A stretch of DNA of 64,000 bases from Ornithinicoccus hortensis (GTDB lineage: Bacteria; Actinomycetota; Actinomycetes; Actinomycetales; Dermatophilaceae): contig NZ_VFOP01000001.1 in assembly GCF_006716185.1 (NCBI RefSeq), positions 3,658,001 through 3,722,000 on the forward strand. The letters run 5' to 3'. Below, one piece after another: positions 42,319-53,083 of this stretch (within the stretch, counting starts at the first letter, position 1; each line of letters starts with the position of its first letter). The notes under the pieces were generated by a model. The model was given only the letters and a program-made list of their open reading frames with translations. It had not been told where the DNA came from and did not search any database. The translations under genes and the position numbers were made by a program.

Positions 42319-43026
42319 TCACCCGGGAGGGGTCTTGGGTGGGTCGACCCGGTCCGCTCGGCCCGGGAGGAGCACCGCGCGCAGTGCGCGGGTGTCCGCG
42401 ACCACCTCGACGTGCGGCTCGGCCCGCAGTGCGGCCGATTCGCCGGCGCCCCAGGTGACCCCGATCCCGTCCATCCCCGCCGCGGCCGCCGCCTGCAGGT
42501 CCACGACGGCATCCCCCACGTAGACGCAGTCCGCCGGGTCCACGCCGAGCCGGTCCACGGCATACGCCAGCGGGGCGGGGTCCGGCTTGTGCCTGGCGGT
42601 GTGCTCCAGCGCGGCCAGCACCGGCAGCGCGCCCTCCAGCCCCAGCGCCCGCAGCCCGAGGTGGACCGTGTCCTCGCCCTTGGAGGAGACCACGCCCGCC
42701 CTCACCCCGGCTGCGTCGAGGTCGGTCAGCAGGTCCGCCATGCCGTCGACCTGGCGGATCTGGTCGTCGTGGTTGGCCAGGTTCCAGTGCCGGTAGGTGG
42801 TGATCAGCTCGTCGGCCCGTTCGGGGTACCTCTCGGCGAAGACGGCGCGCAACGACCGGCCGATCCAGGACCGGATCTCCGCCTCGGGCGACGAGATGCC
42901 CAGCACCTCGTGCAGCGTGTGGTGGAAGGAGTTGATGATCAGCGGGATGGTATCGCCGAGGGTGCCGTCGAAGTCGAACAGCACGACCGGCCAGCGGGGT
43001 GCGGGGGTCACGGCCACCAGGGTCAC
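42319..43026 (-). CDS. HAD-family phosphatase (PGP/beta-PGM-like)
   Basis: 235 residues from the GTG at 43026, which overlaps the acyltransferase stop (GTGA). Motif [11 protein letters not shown], motif II VVSSK, motif III Lys in RHKPDPAP and motif [14 protein letters not shown] are all in order with the type-1 cap between I and II. Substrate unknown; phosphoglycolate or a sugar phosphate is usual for this subgroup. Confidence 0.9.
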   Translation of the reverse strand: MTLVAVTPAPRWPVVLFDFDGTLGDTIPLIINSFHHTLHEVLGISSPEAEIRSWIGRSLRAVFAERYPERADELITTYRHWNLANHDDQIRQVDGMADLLTDLDAAGVRAGVVSSKGEDTVHLGLRALGLEGALPVLAALEHTARHKPDPAPLAYAVDRLGVDPADCVYVGDAVVDLQAAAAAGMDGIGVTWGAGESAALRAEPHVEVVADTRALRAVLLPGRADRVDPPKTPPG

Positions 43027-43700
43027 ACGGACGGGTGGTCGGGCCGGCGCTGGTTGTACTCCCCGGCGAGTTCCTGGCCGGACATGGCGTGGATCGCCGC
43101 CATGATCTCGTCGGTCGCCTCGCGCCGGGCCCGACCGGCCGGGACGCCGTCGAACCGCCCGGTGAAGTCGATCGGCGTGCCGAACTCCACCCGGAACTTG
43201 GTGATCCGCGGGAACTTCGCCCCCACCGGCTGGATCTTGTCGGTGCCGGACAGGGCGACCGGGACCACCGGGCAGCCGGCGGTCAGCGCCAGCCACGCCA
43301 CCCCGGTGCGGCCCTTGTAGAGCCGGCCGTCCCGGGAGCGGGTGCCCTCGGGGTAGATCCCGAACGCCCCGCCGCCGCGCAGGTGCTCCAGGGCCAGGTC
43401 GAGGGACTCCTGGGCGGCCCGGGTGTTGTCCCGGTCCACGGGGATGCTGCCGATCGCGGTGAACCAGGTCCGGCTGAGCCACCCCTTGGGGCCGCTCCCG
43501 GTGAAGTAGTCGGCCTTGGCCAGGAAGGAGACCTGCCGGGGCGCGGTCAGCGGGATGACCACGCTGTCGGCGAAGGACAGGTGGTTGCTGGCCAGGATGA
43601 CCGGACCGTCCAGGGGCACCCGCTCGGCCCCGACGACGTCGGGGCGCCAGAGCGCGAGCCCGGTCGGTCGGGCGACCACGTGCAGCAGCCGATACAGCAT
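43023..43700 (-). CDS. 1-acyl-sn-glycerol-3-phosphate acyltransferase (PlsC family)
   Basis: 225 residues. The catalytic H-x4-D motif is in SNHLSFADS, the phosphate-binding [10 protein letters not shown] follows, and PVVPVALSG is the fourth block. One hydrophobic membrane-associated segment lies at the N-terminus. It acylates lysophosphatidic acid in phospholipid synthesis. Translationally coupled to the HAD phosphatase downstream, 25 bp after dnaX. Confidence 0.9.
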   Translation of the reverse strand: MLYRLLHVVARPTGLALWRPDVVGAERVPLDGPVILASNHLSFADSVVIPLTAPRQVSFLAKADYFTGSGPKGWLSRTWFTAIGSIPVDRDNTRAAQESLDLALEHLRGGGAFGIYPEGTRSRDGRLYKGRTGVAWLALTAGCPVVPVALSGTDKIQPVGAKFPRITKFRVEFGTPIDFTGRFDGVPAGRARREATDEIMAAIHAMSGQELAGEYNQRRPDHPSV

Positions 43701-43725
43701 CAGTCCTCCTCGCGGATCCTCGCCT

Positions 43726-46002
43726 CTAGCGAGAGTATTCCTCGTCGATCGCGATCACGGTGCCGCCGAGCACGGATTCCACGACCGGTTGTCCGACCGC
43801 TCCGGAGGTCTCCAGGTCCTCGTCGTCGTCGTCGGGCACATCACCGCCCGGCACCGGGACCGGTGCGGCGGGTGCCGCGGTGACTCCGGCGGCCGGTGCG
43901 GCCGGACCCCCGGCGGCCGGTGCGCCCGGATCCGCGGCGGCCGTCTCGCCCCCGGAGTTCCTGTCCCGGGGGGTCCGGTCGATAGATCGCTGGTCGTCGG
44001 CGCGCTGGTCCCCGGAGCCGCGCGGATCCGCCTCCACGTCCGTCGCCGGACCGGGGGGCTGCGGCCCACCGGGGCCCTGGGTCGCCCATGCCGGGGCCCC
44101 CTCGGCACCCGAGCGGGCCGACCAGTCCGGTGGCGCTGGCTCGCCCGCGGTCGGGCGGCCCCGGGAGGCGTGGCCGCCGGGGGCGCCCAACTGCTCGGCC
44201 ATGCTCGGATCGGCCCCACGACCTTGCCCTTCCGGCTCTCCCTGCCCTGCGGGCGCGGGTGGGCCGCCGGACGGTCCGCCGGGGCCGGAGCTACCGGGCC
44301 CAGTGCCGGGGCCGCCACAGTTGTCCATGGGGACTCCCTCGACCCTGGTGTCCAGGCCGATCGCCTCGATCAGGGCCTGCCGGACCACCTCGGCGTGGTG
44401 CCCCTGGCTGAAGGTGTTGGCCAGTCCGGCGGTCCCGATCCCGAGCAGCAACCGCTGGCCGTCGAAGTCGAGCACGCGGCTGTTCACCGACACGAAGGTC
44501 CAGGTGACCTTGCGGATGTCCTTGATCCGGTCCAGCACCTCCGGCCACGCCCGCCGCACTGCATCAGTGTCGAGCGACCCCGGGGCGCGACCGGCGGAGG
44601 CCTGGGCGGGTGGCTCCTGAACTGGTTGTTCTTGTGCCCGTTGCTGCTGCGGCGGTTGTTCCTCGGCGGCCGGCGGCCGCGACCCGCGCTGCTCCCGGGA
44701 TCCTGCGGTTCCGTCGGGCTCGGCTGGCGACTGGGCGTCCGAGGGTTCCGGTCGGGACTGCGGCGCGGAGGGACCGGTCGGTGGCCCGGACGGGGCCGCA
44801 ACCGGTGCGCTGGCAGGGCCCGCCGGGGCAGGCACCCCGGAGCCGGCCGCGAGGCGCCGCTCGATGCGGTCCAGCCGTGCGGCGTGGCCGGACTCCCCCT
44901 CGGCAGCGGGCAGCAGCAGGCGGGCGCAGATCAGCTCCAGGTGCATCCGGGAGGACACCGCCCCCGTCATCTCCGACAGGCCCCGGCTGACCACGTCGGC
45001 GCTGCGGGTCAGCGCCGACGGGCCGTAGGCGCCGGCCTGCTGGCGCAACCTGGCCACCTGGTCCTCGGGGAGCCCGCGGAGCAACCCCCCGGTCCGGTCG
45101 CCGACGGCCGCGACCACGATCAGGTCGCGGTACCGCTCCAGCAGGTCCTCGACGAAGCGCCGCGGGTCGTGCCCGGACTCCATCACCTTGTTGACCTGGC
45201 TGAACACGCTGGCGGCGTCGGCGGCCGCGACCGCGTCGACCACGGCGTCCAGCAGCTCGACGTCGGTGAAACCGAGCAGCGAGGCGGTGCGCTCGTAGGT
45301 GAGCCCCTCGTCACCCGCCCCCGCCATCAGCTGGTCCAGCACCGACAGCGAGTCGCGGACCGAGCCGCCCCCGGCGCGCGTCACGAAGGACAGGACGCCC
45401 TGCTCGAGGGCGACGCCCTCCGCCTCGCACAGCTCCTCCAGGTAGGCGGTCAGCCGCTGGGGCGGCACGAGGTGGAACGGGTAGTGGTGGGTCCGGGACC
45501 GGATCGTGGAGAGGACCTTCTCCGGCTCGGTCGTGGCGAAGATGAACTTCACGTGCTCCGGTGGCTCCTCGACGACCTTGAGCAGGGCGTTGAAGCCGTG
45601 GGGCGTCACCATGTGCGCCTCGTCGATGATGTAGACCTTGTAGCGCGACTGGGCCGGTCCGAAGGCGGCCCGTTCGCGCAGGTCCCGGGCGTCGTCGACG
45701 CCGCCGTGGCTGGCCGCGTCGATCTCGATGACGTCGACCGACCCAGGCCCACCCCGGGCCAGCGACACGCACGACTCGCACGTGCCGCACGGATCGGGGG
45801 TCGGCCCCTGCTCGCAGTTCAGGCAGCGCGCCAGGATCCGGGCGCTGGTGGTCTTGCCGCAGCCGCGGGGGCCGCTGAACAGATAGGCGTGGTTCACGCG
45901 ACCGCTCCGCAGGGCCTGCATCAGCGGCTCGGTGACGTGTTCCTGGCCGATCACGTCGGCGAAGGTCTCCGGGCGGTAGCGGCGGTAGAGCGCTGTGGTC
46001 AC
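43726..46002 (-). CDS. dnaX: DNA polymerase III subunits gamma/tau
   Basis: 758 residues from a GTG. The clamp-loader AAA+ module has [13 protein letters not shown] (about 42-54), a zinc module with Cys at about 63, 72, 75 and 78, DEAHMVT near 127 and the sensor 1 region [11 protein letters not shown]. Domain III ends about residue 365. The remaining nearly 400 residues are Pro/Gly/Glu/Gln-rich with one ordered island (about 470-550), standing for the tau-like C-terminus. No obvious A-rich frameshift signal, as expected in high-GC actinobacteria. Conserved near recR. Confidence 0.96.
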   Translation of the reverse strand: MTTALYRRYRPETFADVIGQEHVTEPLMQALRSGRVNHAYLFSGPRGCGKTTSARILARCLNCEQGPTPDPCGTCESCVSLARGGPGSVDVIEIDAASHGGVDDARDLRERAAFGPAQSRYKVYIIDEAHMVTPHGFNALLKVVEEPPEHVKFIFATTEPEKVLSTIRSRTHHYPFHLVPPQRLTAYLEELCEAEGVALEQGVLSFVTRAGGGSVRDSLSVLDQLMAGAGDEGLTYERTASLLGFTDVELLDAVVDAVAAADAASVFSQVNKVMESGHDPRRFVEDLLERYRDLIVVAAVGDRTGGLLRGLPEDQVARLRQQAGAYGPSALTRSADVVSRGLSEMTGAVSSRMHLELICARLLLPAAEGESGHAARLDRIERRLAAGSGVPAPAGPASAPVAAPSGPPTGPSAPQSRPEPSDAQSPAEPDGTAGSREQRGSRPPAAEEQPPQQQRAQEQPVQEPPAQASAGRAPGSLDTDAVRRAWPEVLDRIKDIRKVTWTFVSVNSRVLDFDGQRLLLGIGTAGLANTFSQGHHAEVVRQALIEAIGLDTRVEGVPMDNCGGPGTGPGSSGPGGPSGGPPAPAGQGEPEGQGRGADPSMAEQLGAPGGHASRGRPTAGEPAPPDWSARSGAEGAPAWATQGPGGPQPPGPATDVEADPRGSGDQRADDQRSIDRTPRDRNSGGETAAADPGAPAAGGPAAPAAGVTAAPAAPVPVPGGDVPDDDDEDLETSGAVGQPVVESVLGGTVIAIDEEYSR

Positions 46003-46066
46003 CCGATGACCTTAACGGCCGGGACCGACGTCCCCCACCGGCTGTCCACCGGACCGGTCGCCGCCC

Positions 46067-48301
46067 TCAGCGCACCTGCAGGACGTGCATCCGGTGCGCG
46101 GCCCTGGTGAGCACGACATACAGGATGCGGGCGCCGCCGGGTGCGGTGCGCACGATCTCCTCCGGGTCGACCACCACGGTCGCGTCGTACTCCAAGCCCT
46201 TGGTCGACAACGGGTCGATGACCAGGACGCGTCCGTCGTGCTCGCCCTCCAGCCCGGCGAGCGCATCCCGCCACTTCTCCGGGGTGATGACCGCGATCGA
46301 CCCGTCGACCTGGGCCCCCAGCTCCGCCACGGCGGCGGTGACCCCGGCTGCGACGTCGGCCTGGGCGACCGTCTGCTCGACCGGGTCGACGCCGGTGTCG
46401 CGGACCGCGTCCGGGATGTCCGCGTCCGGCACGTACTGCCGGATCAGCCGCGCCGCGTAGTCGAAGATCTCCTTGGCGTTGCGGTAGTTGGTGGTCATGT
46501 GGAAGCTGCGCCTGGGCGCCCGGCCGAACGCCTCCTCCCGTGCGCGGGCGGACTCCTCGAGGTCCGGCCAGGAGCTCTGCGCGTCGTCACCGACCACCGT
46601 CCAGGACGCCCAGTTGCCGCGCCGCCCGATCATCCGCCACTGCATGGGCGACAGGTCCTGCGCCTCGTCGACGAGGACGTGTGCGTACTCGTCGCCGGCG
46701 GTGATGCTGCCGGCCAGCAGCCGCTCCATCGGGTCCTGGACGACGCGCTGGTATGCCGTCCGCTCGCCCTGGGGGGTCACCGCCAGGTCCGCGGTGTCCC
46801 GGCCCAGCTTGATCGCCGAGACCCCGTACTGGGAGACGTCGTCCAGCTCGTCGATCTCGTAGAAGCCGCGTTCCTCCGAGGGCAGGTCCACCACCTGTCC
46901 GAGGCGGGCGGCGAGGTCGTCGATGAGGGCGACGTCGGCCACGCTCCACTCCCCGGTCGAGGTCGCGACGGTCAGCGACTCCGCCAGCGCGTCGGCCTCC
47001 TCCTCGGACAGCACGCCCTTGCCGAGCCGGCGGGCGGTGTCCCGGTCGGCCAGCCAGAGCAGCACCTCACGCGGGTCGACCGGTCGCCACCACTCGCGGG
47101 CGAACGCCTCGACGTCGCCGGAGTCGCCGAACTTGTCCAGGAACTCCTCGCGCTCGCCCTGCCGCACCTGTATCCAGGCCGCCTCACCGAGGGCCACCAG
47201 GGCGGCCTCGAACGAGCTGTTGCGGTGGTGGTGGCGCAGTACCTGCCGGCGCACCGACGCGAGCTGCGGCGGGTCGAGGCGCACCGCGTGCCCGGCGACG
47301 AACACCCGCAGCGTGTCGGGCGCACCCGGGATCGGCTCGCGGGCCGCCCGGCCCAGCACGGTGCGGATCCGCAGCGAGCCCTTCAGCGCCGCCGCCTCCT
47401 GGGAGTCGAACCGGGTGGCCGTGACGCCCCCGACCACGTCACCCAGCGAGCGCAGCGTGACGGTGTCCTCGCCGAGGCTGGGCAGCACCCGCTCGATGTA
47501 GGCGGTGTAGGCGGCGGAGGGGCCCACCACGAGGACCCCGCCGGACTCGAACCGGCGACGGTCGGCATACAGCAGGTAGGCGGCGCGGTGCAGCGCGACC
47601 ACGGTCTTACCGGTGCCCGGCCCGCCGGTGATCGTGGTGACCCCCGCGGCCTTGGCGCGGATCGCCTCGTCCTGGTGCTGCTGGATGGTGGCGACGATGT
47701 CACGCATCCGCGCGCCGCGGCTGCGGGTGAGCGCGGCCATCAGCGCCCCGTCGCCGACCACGACGATGTCCTCGGGGGCCTCCGGCACCATCAGGTCGTC
47801 CTCGACGCCGATGACCTCCTCGCCGCGGCAGCGCAGCACCCGGCGCCGGATGACGCCCTGCGGGTCGGCCGGTGTGGCGCGGTAGAAGGGCGCGGCGGCG
47901 GGTGCCCGCCAGTCGATCACCAGCGGTTCGTACTCGTCGTCCCGGACGCCCAGCCGGCCGACGTAGCGGACCTCCCGGTCCGCGGCGTCCGACCCGTCGC
48001 CGGAGCCGTGGTCGAGGTCGAGGCGGCCGAAGACGAGACCCTCGTGCTGGTACTCCAGGGAGGCCCGTCGCTTGGAGGCGTTGTAGACGAGGGCGTCGCG
48101 CTCGAACAACCCGGCGAGCTCCTCCTCGCGCGGGTCGCCGGTGCCCTTGCGGTCGGTCTGTCCCCGAGCCATCCCCTCGGCGTGCACGAGTTCCACCCGG
48201 GCAGCGGCCTTCGCGAGCTCGGCATAGACCCGGTCGACATGGTCCTGCTCACGCGCGATCTCGGCAGCCACGATGTCGTGGGTTGCTGCGGTCACCAGCA
48301 T
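46067..48301 (-). CDS. helD: HelD-like RNA-polymerase-associated UvrD-family ATPase
   Basis: 744 residues from the ATG at 48301. The N-terminal coiled coil (EQDHVDRVYAELAKAAARVE) matches HelD, which pushes into the RNA polymerase channel to recycle stalled or hibernating polymerase. UvrD-type motifs follow: TGGPGTGKTVVALHRAAYLLY (about 222-240), HVLVDEAQDLSPMQW, HMTTNYRNAKEIF, and KGLEYDATVVVDPEE near the end with LYVVLTRAAHRM. Both the arm region and ATPase are complete. It could be the class II HelD of actinobacteria. It follows a regulator gene about 107 bp upstream, co-oriented. Confidence 0.9.
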   Translation of the reverse strand: MLVTAATHDIVAAEIAREQDHVDRVYAELAKAAARVELVHAEGMARGQTDRKGTGDPREEELAGLFERDALVYNASKRRASLEYQHEGLVFGRLDLDHGSGDGSDAADREVRYVGRLGVRDDEYEPLVIDWRAPAAAPFYRATPADPQGVIRRRVLRCRGEEVIGVEDDLMVPEAPEDIVVVGDGALMAALTRSRGARMRDIVATIQQHQDEAIRAKAAGVTTITGGPGTGKTVVALHRAAYLLYADRRRFESGGVLVVGPSAAYTAYIERVLPSLGEDTVTLRSLGDVVGGVTATRFDSQEAAALKGSLRIRTVLGRAAREPIPGAPDTLRVFVAGHAVRLDPPQLASVRRQVLRHHHRNSSFEAALVALGEAAWIQVRQGEREEFLDKFGDSGDVEAFAREWWRPVDPREVLLWLADRDTARRLGKGVLSEEEADALAESLTVATSTGEWSVADVALIDDLAARLGQVVDLPSEERGFYEIDELDDVSQYGVSAIKLGRDTADLAVTPQGERTAYQRVVQDPMERLLAGSITAGDEYAHVLVDEAQDLSPMQWRMIGRRGNWASWTVVGDDAQSSWPDLEESARAREEAFGRAPRRSFHMTTNYRNAKEIFDYAARLIRQYVPDADIPDAVRDTGVDPVEQTVAQADVAAGVTAAVAELGAQVDGSIAVITPEKWRDALAGLEGEHDGRVLVIDPLSTKGLEYDATVVVDPEEIVRTAPGGARILYVVLTRAAHRMHVLQVR

Positions 48302-48408
48302 CTTCCCTTCAGCCCTGCATGCCTCGGTCACGGGTGTGGCACAAATGGGTCAGACGACTTTACCCGGTCGGGCGGCCGGGCACGGTCACCCGGGACGGGC
48401 GTGCCCCC

Positions 48409-49404
48409 TCAGAACCAGCCGCGGCGGGCGGCCTGCACGCCCGCCTGGAAGCGGGTGCCGCCTCCCAGGTGCTCCATCAGGAACCGGATCCGCCGCTCCA
48501 CCGTGCGGGTGGACACCCCGATGCTGCGGGCGATCATCTGGTCGGTGGCACCGGCCGCGAGCAGGCCCAGGATGCGCACGTCCCGGTCATCCAGCGGCAT
48601 GCCCTTGCGTCCGCCCTTCTCCCCGGGCCGGGGGGTGAGCGGGACCCCGCGCGTGTTGCCTACCTCGACGAGGGCCCGCAACCCGGCGAGGACCGCAGCC
48701 CGGCGGATCAGGAACGACCCGCCACCCTGCTCGTCGTGCTGGCTCAGGTCGACCAGCGCCGCGGTGTGGTCGGCGATGACCACCCCGAACGGCACGGCCC
48801 CCATCACTTTCACGGACGCCCCTGCCGCCGACTGCCGTTCCAGCTCGGCGAGGACGCCCGGCTCGCCCAGCAGCGCCCGGTCGACCACCATCGCGACCGT
48901 GTCCGCGCGCCGCTCGAGGCGCTCCGTGGTGTCGGCCCGGTCCAGCCAGACCCGGGCGGCCGGACTGTCGGCGACCATCATCAGCAGCTCGCGGTGCGCC
49001 ATGCCCTCGACCGACCGCATGCCGGCCGCGGCATCGTCCGGGATACCCAGGCCCTCGATCCCGCCCATCCCCACCTCGGCGTCGGGGGCGCCCTCCCGGC
49101 TCTGCCGCCAGATCACCCCGAGCTCGGAGGCGAACGACCGGGAGAACCGGGCCCGGGCCTCCAACAGGGCCGCGAGCCGGGGCAGGCTCTCCTCGGGAGG
49201 TTGGATCTCCCAGCGGCCGGGACCGTCCTCGGTGATCAGCCCGCGGCCGACAAGTTCCTTGCCCACCCGCCGCACGTCGTCGGGGTGGTATCCCTCCAGC
49301 TCGAGCCCTTCCTGTGTCGGCGTCCCGAGCCGGATCATCGTCATATAGACCCGGGAGAGGTAGTCCTCGAACTCCGGACCGTGCAGCTCTGCCAACCTGC
49401 TCAT
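48409..49404 (-). CDS. TrmB/LuxR-like transcriptional regulator
   Basis: 331 residues. The N-terminal about 80 residues form a TrmB-type winged helix (EDYLSRVYMTMIRLGTPTQE). The middle holds a phospholipase-D-like fold with GASVKVMGAVPFGVVIADHTAALVDL. The C-terminus is a LuxR-type HTH: DDRDVRILGLLAAGATDQMI, then RTVERRIRFLMEHLGGGTRF. Actinobacteria carry several such TrmB-LuxR fusions of unknown signal. A paralogue lies at 59030-60001. A 10-bp inverted repeat at 49454-49498 lies 50 bp upstream and may be its operator. Confidence 0.83.
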   Translation of the reverse strand: MSRLAELHGPEFEDYLSRVYMTMIRLGTPTQEGLELEGYHPDDVRRVGKELVGRGLITEDGPGRWEIQPPEESLPRLAALLEARARFSRSFASELGVIWRQSREGAPDAEVGMGGIEGLGIPDDAAAGMRSVEGMAHRELLMMVADSPAARVWLDRADTTERLERRADTVAMVVDRALLGEPGVLAELERQSAAGASVKVMGAVPFGVVIADHTAALVDLSQHDEQGGGSFLIRRAAVLAGLRALVEVGNTRGVPLTPRPGEKGGRKGMPLDDRDVRILGLLAAGATDQMIARSIGVSTRTVERRIRFLMEHLGGGTRFQAGVQAARRGWF

Positions 49405-49453
49405 CGCGCTCCCTCCAGCGGTAATACCTGCAGGTCAGACCGGGTTCACCGGC

Positions 49454-49498
49454 CGTTAACCCGCCCGTCACCCTGGCGGGCGCTCTGACGGGTTAACG
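49454..49498. promoter_or_regulatory. 10-bp inverted repeat between regulator and 6C RNA
   Basis: CGTTAACCCG (49454-49463) and CGGGTTAACG (49489-49498) are perfect inverted copies with 25 bases between. The right arm falls in the spacer of the plus-strand candidate promoter, and the left arm is 50 bp upstream of the TrmB/LuxR gene. A divergent operator recognised by that regulator is plausible. Confidence 0.55.
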
Positions 49499-49512
49499 AC
49501 AATGACTATAAG
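49484..49512 (+). promoter_or_regulatory. Candidate promoter for the second 6C RNA
   Basis: TCTGAC (49484-49489) and TATAAG (49507-49512) are 17 bp apart. A start near 49519 would give an RNA of about 165 bases ending at the hairpin at 49683. A closer start cannot be excluded. Confidence 0.45.
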
Positions 49513-49593
49513 CCGCCACGCGCTCAAGATGACATGTCCGGTCAGGTCGTGTCATGGTGTGTCTACGGCTTCGGCCGGCGCGGGGACGTGCGA

Positions 49594-49683
49594 GTCGTTG
49601 GTATCCCCCCCACCAACTGACCCTGCTCCGCGCATCGTGGCCCTCCTGGGAGAACACCCCCCCTGCCTCCCAGGAGGGCCACG
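49594..49683 (+). ncRNA. Second 6C-type RNA (two C-loop hairpins)
   Basis: First hairpin: GTC-GTTGGT, loop ATCCCCCCC, ACCAAC-(T)-GAC. Second: a perfect 16-bp stem CGTGGCCCTCCTGGGA with a 16-base loop containing seven consecutive C, and its complement ending at 49683. Two consecutive hairpins with at least six C in each loop match the 6C class, and the long second stem can terminate transcription. No protein-coding gene ends here, so the terminator belongs to this RNA itself. It lies between the TrmB/LuxR gene and purD. Confidence 0.75.
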
Positions 49684-49759
49684 AACCATTTCCAGCCCCG
49701 TTCACCCCGCCCCGCCCCCCACCCCCACCACGACCGGACGCGTCACCGGGCGGTCCCAC

Positions 49760-49817
49760 CCCGCCACCGGACGCACGAGCGGGCGGCCACAGCCCGCCAC
49801 CGGACGCACGACCGGGC
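49760..49817. repeat. Direct repeat upstream of purD
   Basis: A 25-base unit starting CCCGCCACCGGACGCACGA occurs at 49760-49784 and 49793-49817 with one mismatch, and a partial third copy (GACCGGACGCGTCACCGGGC) precedes it. The second copy ends 26 bases before purD. Tandem protein-binding sites or simple slippage are both possible. Confidence 0.5.
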
Positions 49818-49842
49818 AAAGTCGCCCACTATCGTGGCCGCC

Positions 49843-51120
49843 GTGAAGGTCTTGGTGATCGGCTCAGGTGCCCGCGAGCACGCCATCGTCCGCGCCCTGG
49901 CAGCCGACCACGCCGTGGACGCCGTGCTGGCCGCACCGGGCAACCCCGGGATCGACCTCATCGCCCGGTGCCTGCCCGACTGCGGCCCGATCACCGACCC
50001 GGACGCCATGGCGGAGCTGGCCACCGAGGTGGGTGCCGACCTGGTGGTGGTCGGCCCCGAGGCGCCGCTGGTGGCCGGGGTCGCCGACGCGATCCGCGCG
50101 GCCGGCATCCCGTGCTTCGGGCCGTCGGCCGCGGCGGCCGAGCTGGAGGGCAGCAAGGCCTTCGCCAAGGACGTCATGGCCGCGGCCGGAGTGCCGACCG
50201 CCATGGCGCACGTGTGCTCCGACGCCGATCAGGTCGCCCGCGCCCTAGAGGCGACCGGCGCCCCCTACGTCGTCAAGGAGGACGGTCTCGCGGCGGGCAA
50301 GGGTGTGGTCGTCACCGACGACATGGACGAGGCCACCGCCCACGCCCGCACCTGCCTGGCCAAGGCCGGAGGGCGCGTCGTCGTCGAGGAGTTCCTCGAC
50401 GGCCCCGAGGTCTCCCTGTTCTGCATCACCGATGGCAGCACCGTCCTGCCGCTCGCGCCGGCGCAGGACTTCAAGCGGATCGGCGATGGCGACACCGGCC
50501 CGAACACCGGCGGCATGGGCGCCTACAGCCCGTTGCCGTGGGCCCCGGACGGGCTCGTCGAGGACGTCCTGGAACGGGTGGCCCGCCCGACGGTCGCCGA
50601 GATGCAACGCCGCGGCACCCCGTTCGCGGGGATCCTCTACGTCGGGCTGGCCCTGACCTCGCGCGGGCCGCGGGTGGTCGAGTTCAATGCCCGCTTCGGC
50701 GACCCCGAGACCCAGGTCGTGCTCGCCCGGTTGCGCACCCCCCTGGGCCAACTGCTCCGCGCCGCGGCGGAGGGGCACCTCGAGGAGATCCCCGACCTGC
50801 AGTGGCACGACCGGTCCGCGGTCACCGTAGTCGTGGCCGCCGACGGCTACCCGCAGGCCCCGGTGACCGGGTCGCCGGTGACCGGCCTGGAGGACGTGGC
50901 CGCGCTCGAGGACGTGCACGTGCTGCACGCGGGCACCCGGGCCGCCCCCGAGGGGGTCCTCGCCTCGGGCGGGCGCGTCCTGTCCGTGGTCGGCCTCGGC
51001 CCCGACCTGGCGGCGGCCAGGGACCGCGCGTATGCCGGGGTGCAGCTCATCGGTCTGGCCGGGGGCCAGCACCGCACCGACATCGCCGACCGCGCCATCC
51101 GAGGAGAGATCCGGCTGTGA
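49843..51120 (+). CDS. purD: Phosphoribosylamine-glycine ligase
   Basis: 425 residues from the GTG at 49843 ([14 protein letters not shown]). A -10-like TATCGT seven bases upstream suggests a leaderless mRNA; the GTG at 49834 is an alternative. ATP-grasp enzyme of step two of purine synthesis. Motifs: [42 protein letters not shown] and [12 protein letters not shown]. First gene of the pur operon; the stop overlaps the purC start (GTGA). Confidence 0.96.
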   Translation: MKVLVIGSGAREHAIVRALAADHAVDAVLAAPGNPGIDLIARCLPDCGPITDPDAMAELATEVGADLVVVGPEAPLVAGVADAIRAAGIPCFGPSAAAAELEGSKAFAKDVMAAAGVPTAMAHVCSDADQVARALEATGAPYVVKEDGLAAGKGVVVTDDMDEATAHARTCLAKAGGRVVVEEFLDGPEVSLFCITDGSTVLPLAPAQDFKRIGDGDTGPNTGGMGAYSPLPWAPDGLVEDVLERVARPTVAEMQRRGTPFAGILYVGLALTSRGPRVVEFNARFGDPETQVVLARLRTPLGQLLRAAAEGHLEEIPDLQWHDRSAVTVVVAADGYPQAPVTGSPVTGLEDVAALEDVHVLHAGTRAAPEGVLASGGRVLSVVGLGPDLAAARDRAYAGVQLIGLAGGQHRTDIADRAIRGEIRL

Positions 51121-52100
51121 CGACGACCCCCGACCGACTGCCCGGTGACCTCCCGGGCCACGTGGCGATCTACTCCGGCAAGGTGCGCGAGCTCTACGCG
51201 CCCCTCGACCCGGACACCGGCTTGGTCGACGAGAGCCGGCTGCTGCTGGTGGCCTCGGACCGGATCTCCGCCTACGACTACGTGATCGACAGCCCGATCC
51301 CGGACAAGGGCGCGGTGCTGACCCAGCTGTCCCTGTGGTGGTTCGAGCAGCTCGCCGACCTGGTCGACAACCACGTGGTCTCCACCGCGGTGCCGGACGC
51401 CGTCGCGGGCCGGGCGATCTATGTGCGCCGGTTGCGCATGCTGCCGGTGGAGTGCATCGCCCGCGCCTACCTCACCGGCGGCGGGCTGGCCGAGTACCGC
51501 GACGGGGGCACCGTCAGCGGCGTCCGGCTGCCCGCCGGCCTGGAGGACGGCTCCCGGCTGCCGGAGCCGGTGTTCACGCCGACCACGAAGGCGCCCCTCG
51601 GCGAGCACGACCTGCCGATGACCTACGAGGAGGTCGTGGCCCAGCTCGGGCCAGCGCTGGCCGAGCGGGTGCGCGAACTGACCGTGCAGATCCTGTCCCG
51701 CGGCAACGAGATCGCGGCCGAGCGCGGCATCCTGATCGCCGACACCAAGGTGGAGTTCGGGGTCGATCCGGCCGCCGTGGGGGTGGGCCCGGACGACGAG
51801 GTCGACTGGACCTCCCTCGACCCCGACAGCCTGCAGGTCGTGCTGGCCGACGAGGTCCTCACCCCCGACTCCTCCCGCTTCTGGCGGGCCGACGAGTGGG
51901 CGCCGGGTCGGGCCCAGACCTCCTACGACAAGCAGGTCCTGCGGGACTGGCTGACCTCGGCGGCCAGCGGGTGGGACCGGTCCTCGGGCCAGGCCCCGCC
52001 ACCGCTGCCCGAGGAGGTCGTGGCGCTCACCCGGGACCGCTACGTGGAGGCCTACCAGGCGCTGACCGGTGAGCGGTTCGCCCCGCCTACAATCGACTGA
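51117..52100 (+). CDS. purC: SAICAR synthetase
   Basis: 327 residues from the GTG at 51117, which overlaps the purD stop and has GAGGAGAG upstream. [47 protein letters not shown] and [10 protein letters not shown] are the standard SAICAR-synthetase motifs. The length (bacterial long form, about 300-330) is normal. Catalyses the joining of CAIR and aspartate. Confidence 0.96.
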   Translation: MTTTPDRLPGDLPGHVAIYSGKVRELYAPLDPDTGLVDESRLLLVASDRISAYDYVIDSPIPDKGAVLTQLSLWWFEQLADLVDNHVVSTAVPDAVAGRAIYVRRLRMLPVECIARAYLTGGGLAEYRDGGTVSGVRLPAGLEDGSRLPEPVFTPTTKAPLGEHDLPMTYEEVVAQLGPALAERVRELTVQILSRGNEIAAERGILIADTKVEFGVDPAAVGVGPDDEVDWTSLDPDSLQVVLADEVLTPDSSRFWRADEWAPGRAQTSYDKQVLRDWLTSAASGWDRSSGQAPPPLPEEVVALTRDRYVEAYQALTGERFAPPTID

Positions 52101-52130
52101 CCGACCCAACACCCCCGTCAGGAGCGCCCC

Positions 52131-52415
52131 GTGGGCACCGTGATCGTCGACGTCATGCCGAAGCAGGAGATCCTCGACCCCCAGGGCCAGGCCGTCGCCG
52201 GCGCCCTCGCCCGACTCGGCCTCGGCCGGTTCACCGACGTGCGCCAGGGCAAGCGGTTCACCCTGACCGTGGAGGAGGAGGTCACCGAGGAGGTGCTCGC
52301 CGCGGCCCGCGAGGCGGCCGAGACGTTGCTGAGCAACCCGGTGATCGAGGACGTGGTGTCGGTCCGGGCGCAGCAGGACGTCGACTCGGTCCGGGCGGCG
52401 GAGGACGCCCGGTGA
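52131..52415 (+). CDS. purS: FGAM synthase subunit PurS
   Basis: 94 residues from a GTG (AGGAGCGCCCC upstream). [20 protein letters not shown] followed by LG and [10 protein letters not shown] is the PurS pattern. It bridges PurQ and PurL in the three-part formylglycinamidine synthase. The end overlaps purQ (GTGA). Confidence 0.95.
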   Translation: MGTVIVDVMPKQEILDPQGQAVAGALARLGLGRFTDVRQGKRFTLTVEEEVTEEVLAAAREAAETLLSNPVIEDVVSVRAQQDVDSVRAAEDAR

Positions 52416-53083
52416 GGGTCGGGGTCGTCACCTTCCCCGGGTCGCTGGACGACCACGACGCCCAGCGGGCAGTCCGGCTGGCCGGCGGGGAGCCGGTCGC
52501 GCTCTGGCACGCGGACGCCGACCTGCACGGGGTGGACGCCGTCGTGCTCCCGGGCGGCTTCTCCTACGGCGACTACCTGCGCTGCGGGGCGATCGCCCGG
52601 TTCGCCCCGGTGATGGACCTGCTCGTGCCGGCCGCCGAGGGCGGGTTGCCGGTGCTGGGCATCTGCAACGGCTTCCAGGTGCTGTGCGAGTCCCACCTGC
52701 TGCCGGGGGCCCTGGTGCGCAACGACCACCAGCAGTTCGTATGCCGTGACCAGCGGTTGCGCATCGAGCGCGCGGACACCGCGTGGACCCGTGACTACGG
52801 GCAGGGGCAGGAGATCGTGGTGGCCCTGAAGAACGGCGAGGGCGGCTACGTCGCGGACGAGGCGACCCTGGACGAGCTCGAGGGCGAGGGCCGGGTGGTC
52901 GCCCGCTACCTGGAGGTCAACCCCAACGGCTCGTTCCGCGACATCGCCGGGGTGAGCAACGCCCGCGGCAACGTGGTCGGCCTGATGCCGCACCCCGAGC
53001 ACGCGGTCGAGCCCGGCTTCGGGCCCTCCCTCGACGGGCTCGGCTTCTTCACCTCCGTCCTGCACCAGGTGGTGAACGCGTGA
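52412..53083 (+). CDS. purQ: FGAM synthase subunit PurQ (glutaminase)
   Basis: 223 residues from a GTG. A class I glutamine amidotransferase: catalytic Cys in GICNGFQVL, His and Glu in [10 protein letters not shown], oxyanion site in [11 protein letters not shown]. Supplies ammonia to PurL. Starts in purS and ends in purL by four-base overlaps. Confidence 0.96.
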   Translation: MRVGVVTFPGSLDDHDAQRAVRLAGGEPVALWHADADLHGVDAVVLPGGFSYGDYLRCGAIARFAPVMDLLVPAAEGGLPVLGICNGFQVLCESHLLPGALVRNDHQQFVCRDQRLRIERADTAWTRDYGQGQEIVVALKNGEGGYVADEATLDELEGEGRVVARYLEVNPNGSFRDIAGVSNARGNVVGLMPHPEHAVEPGFGPSLDGLGFFTSVLHQVVNA

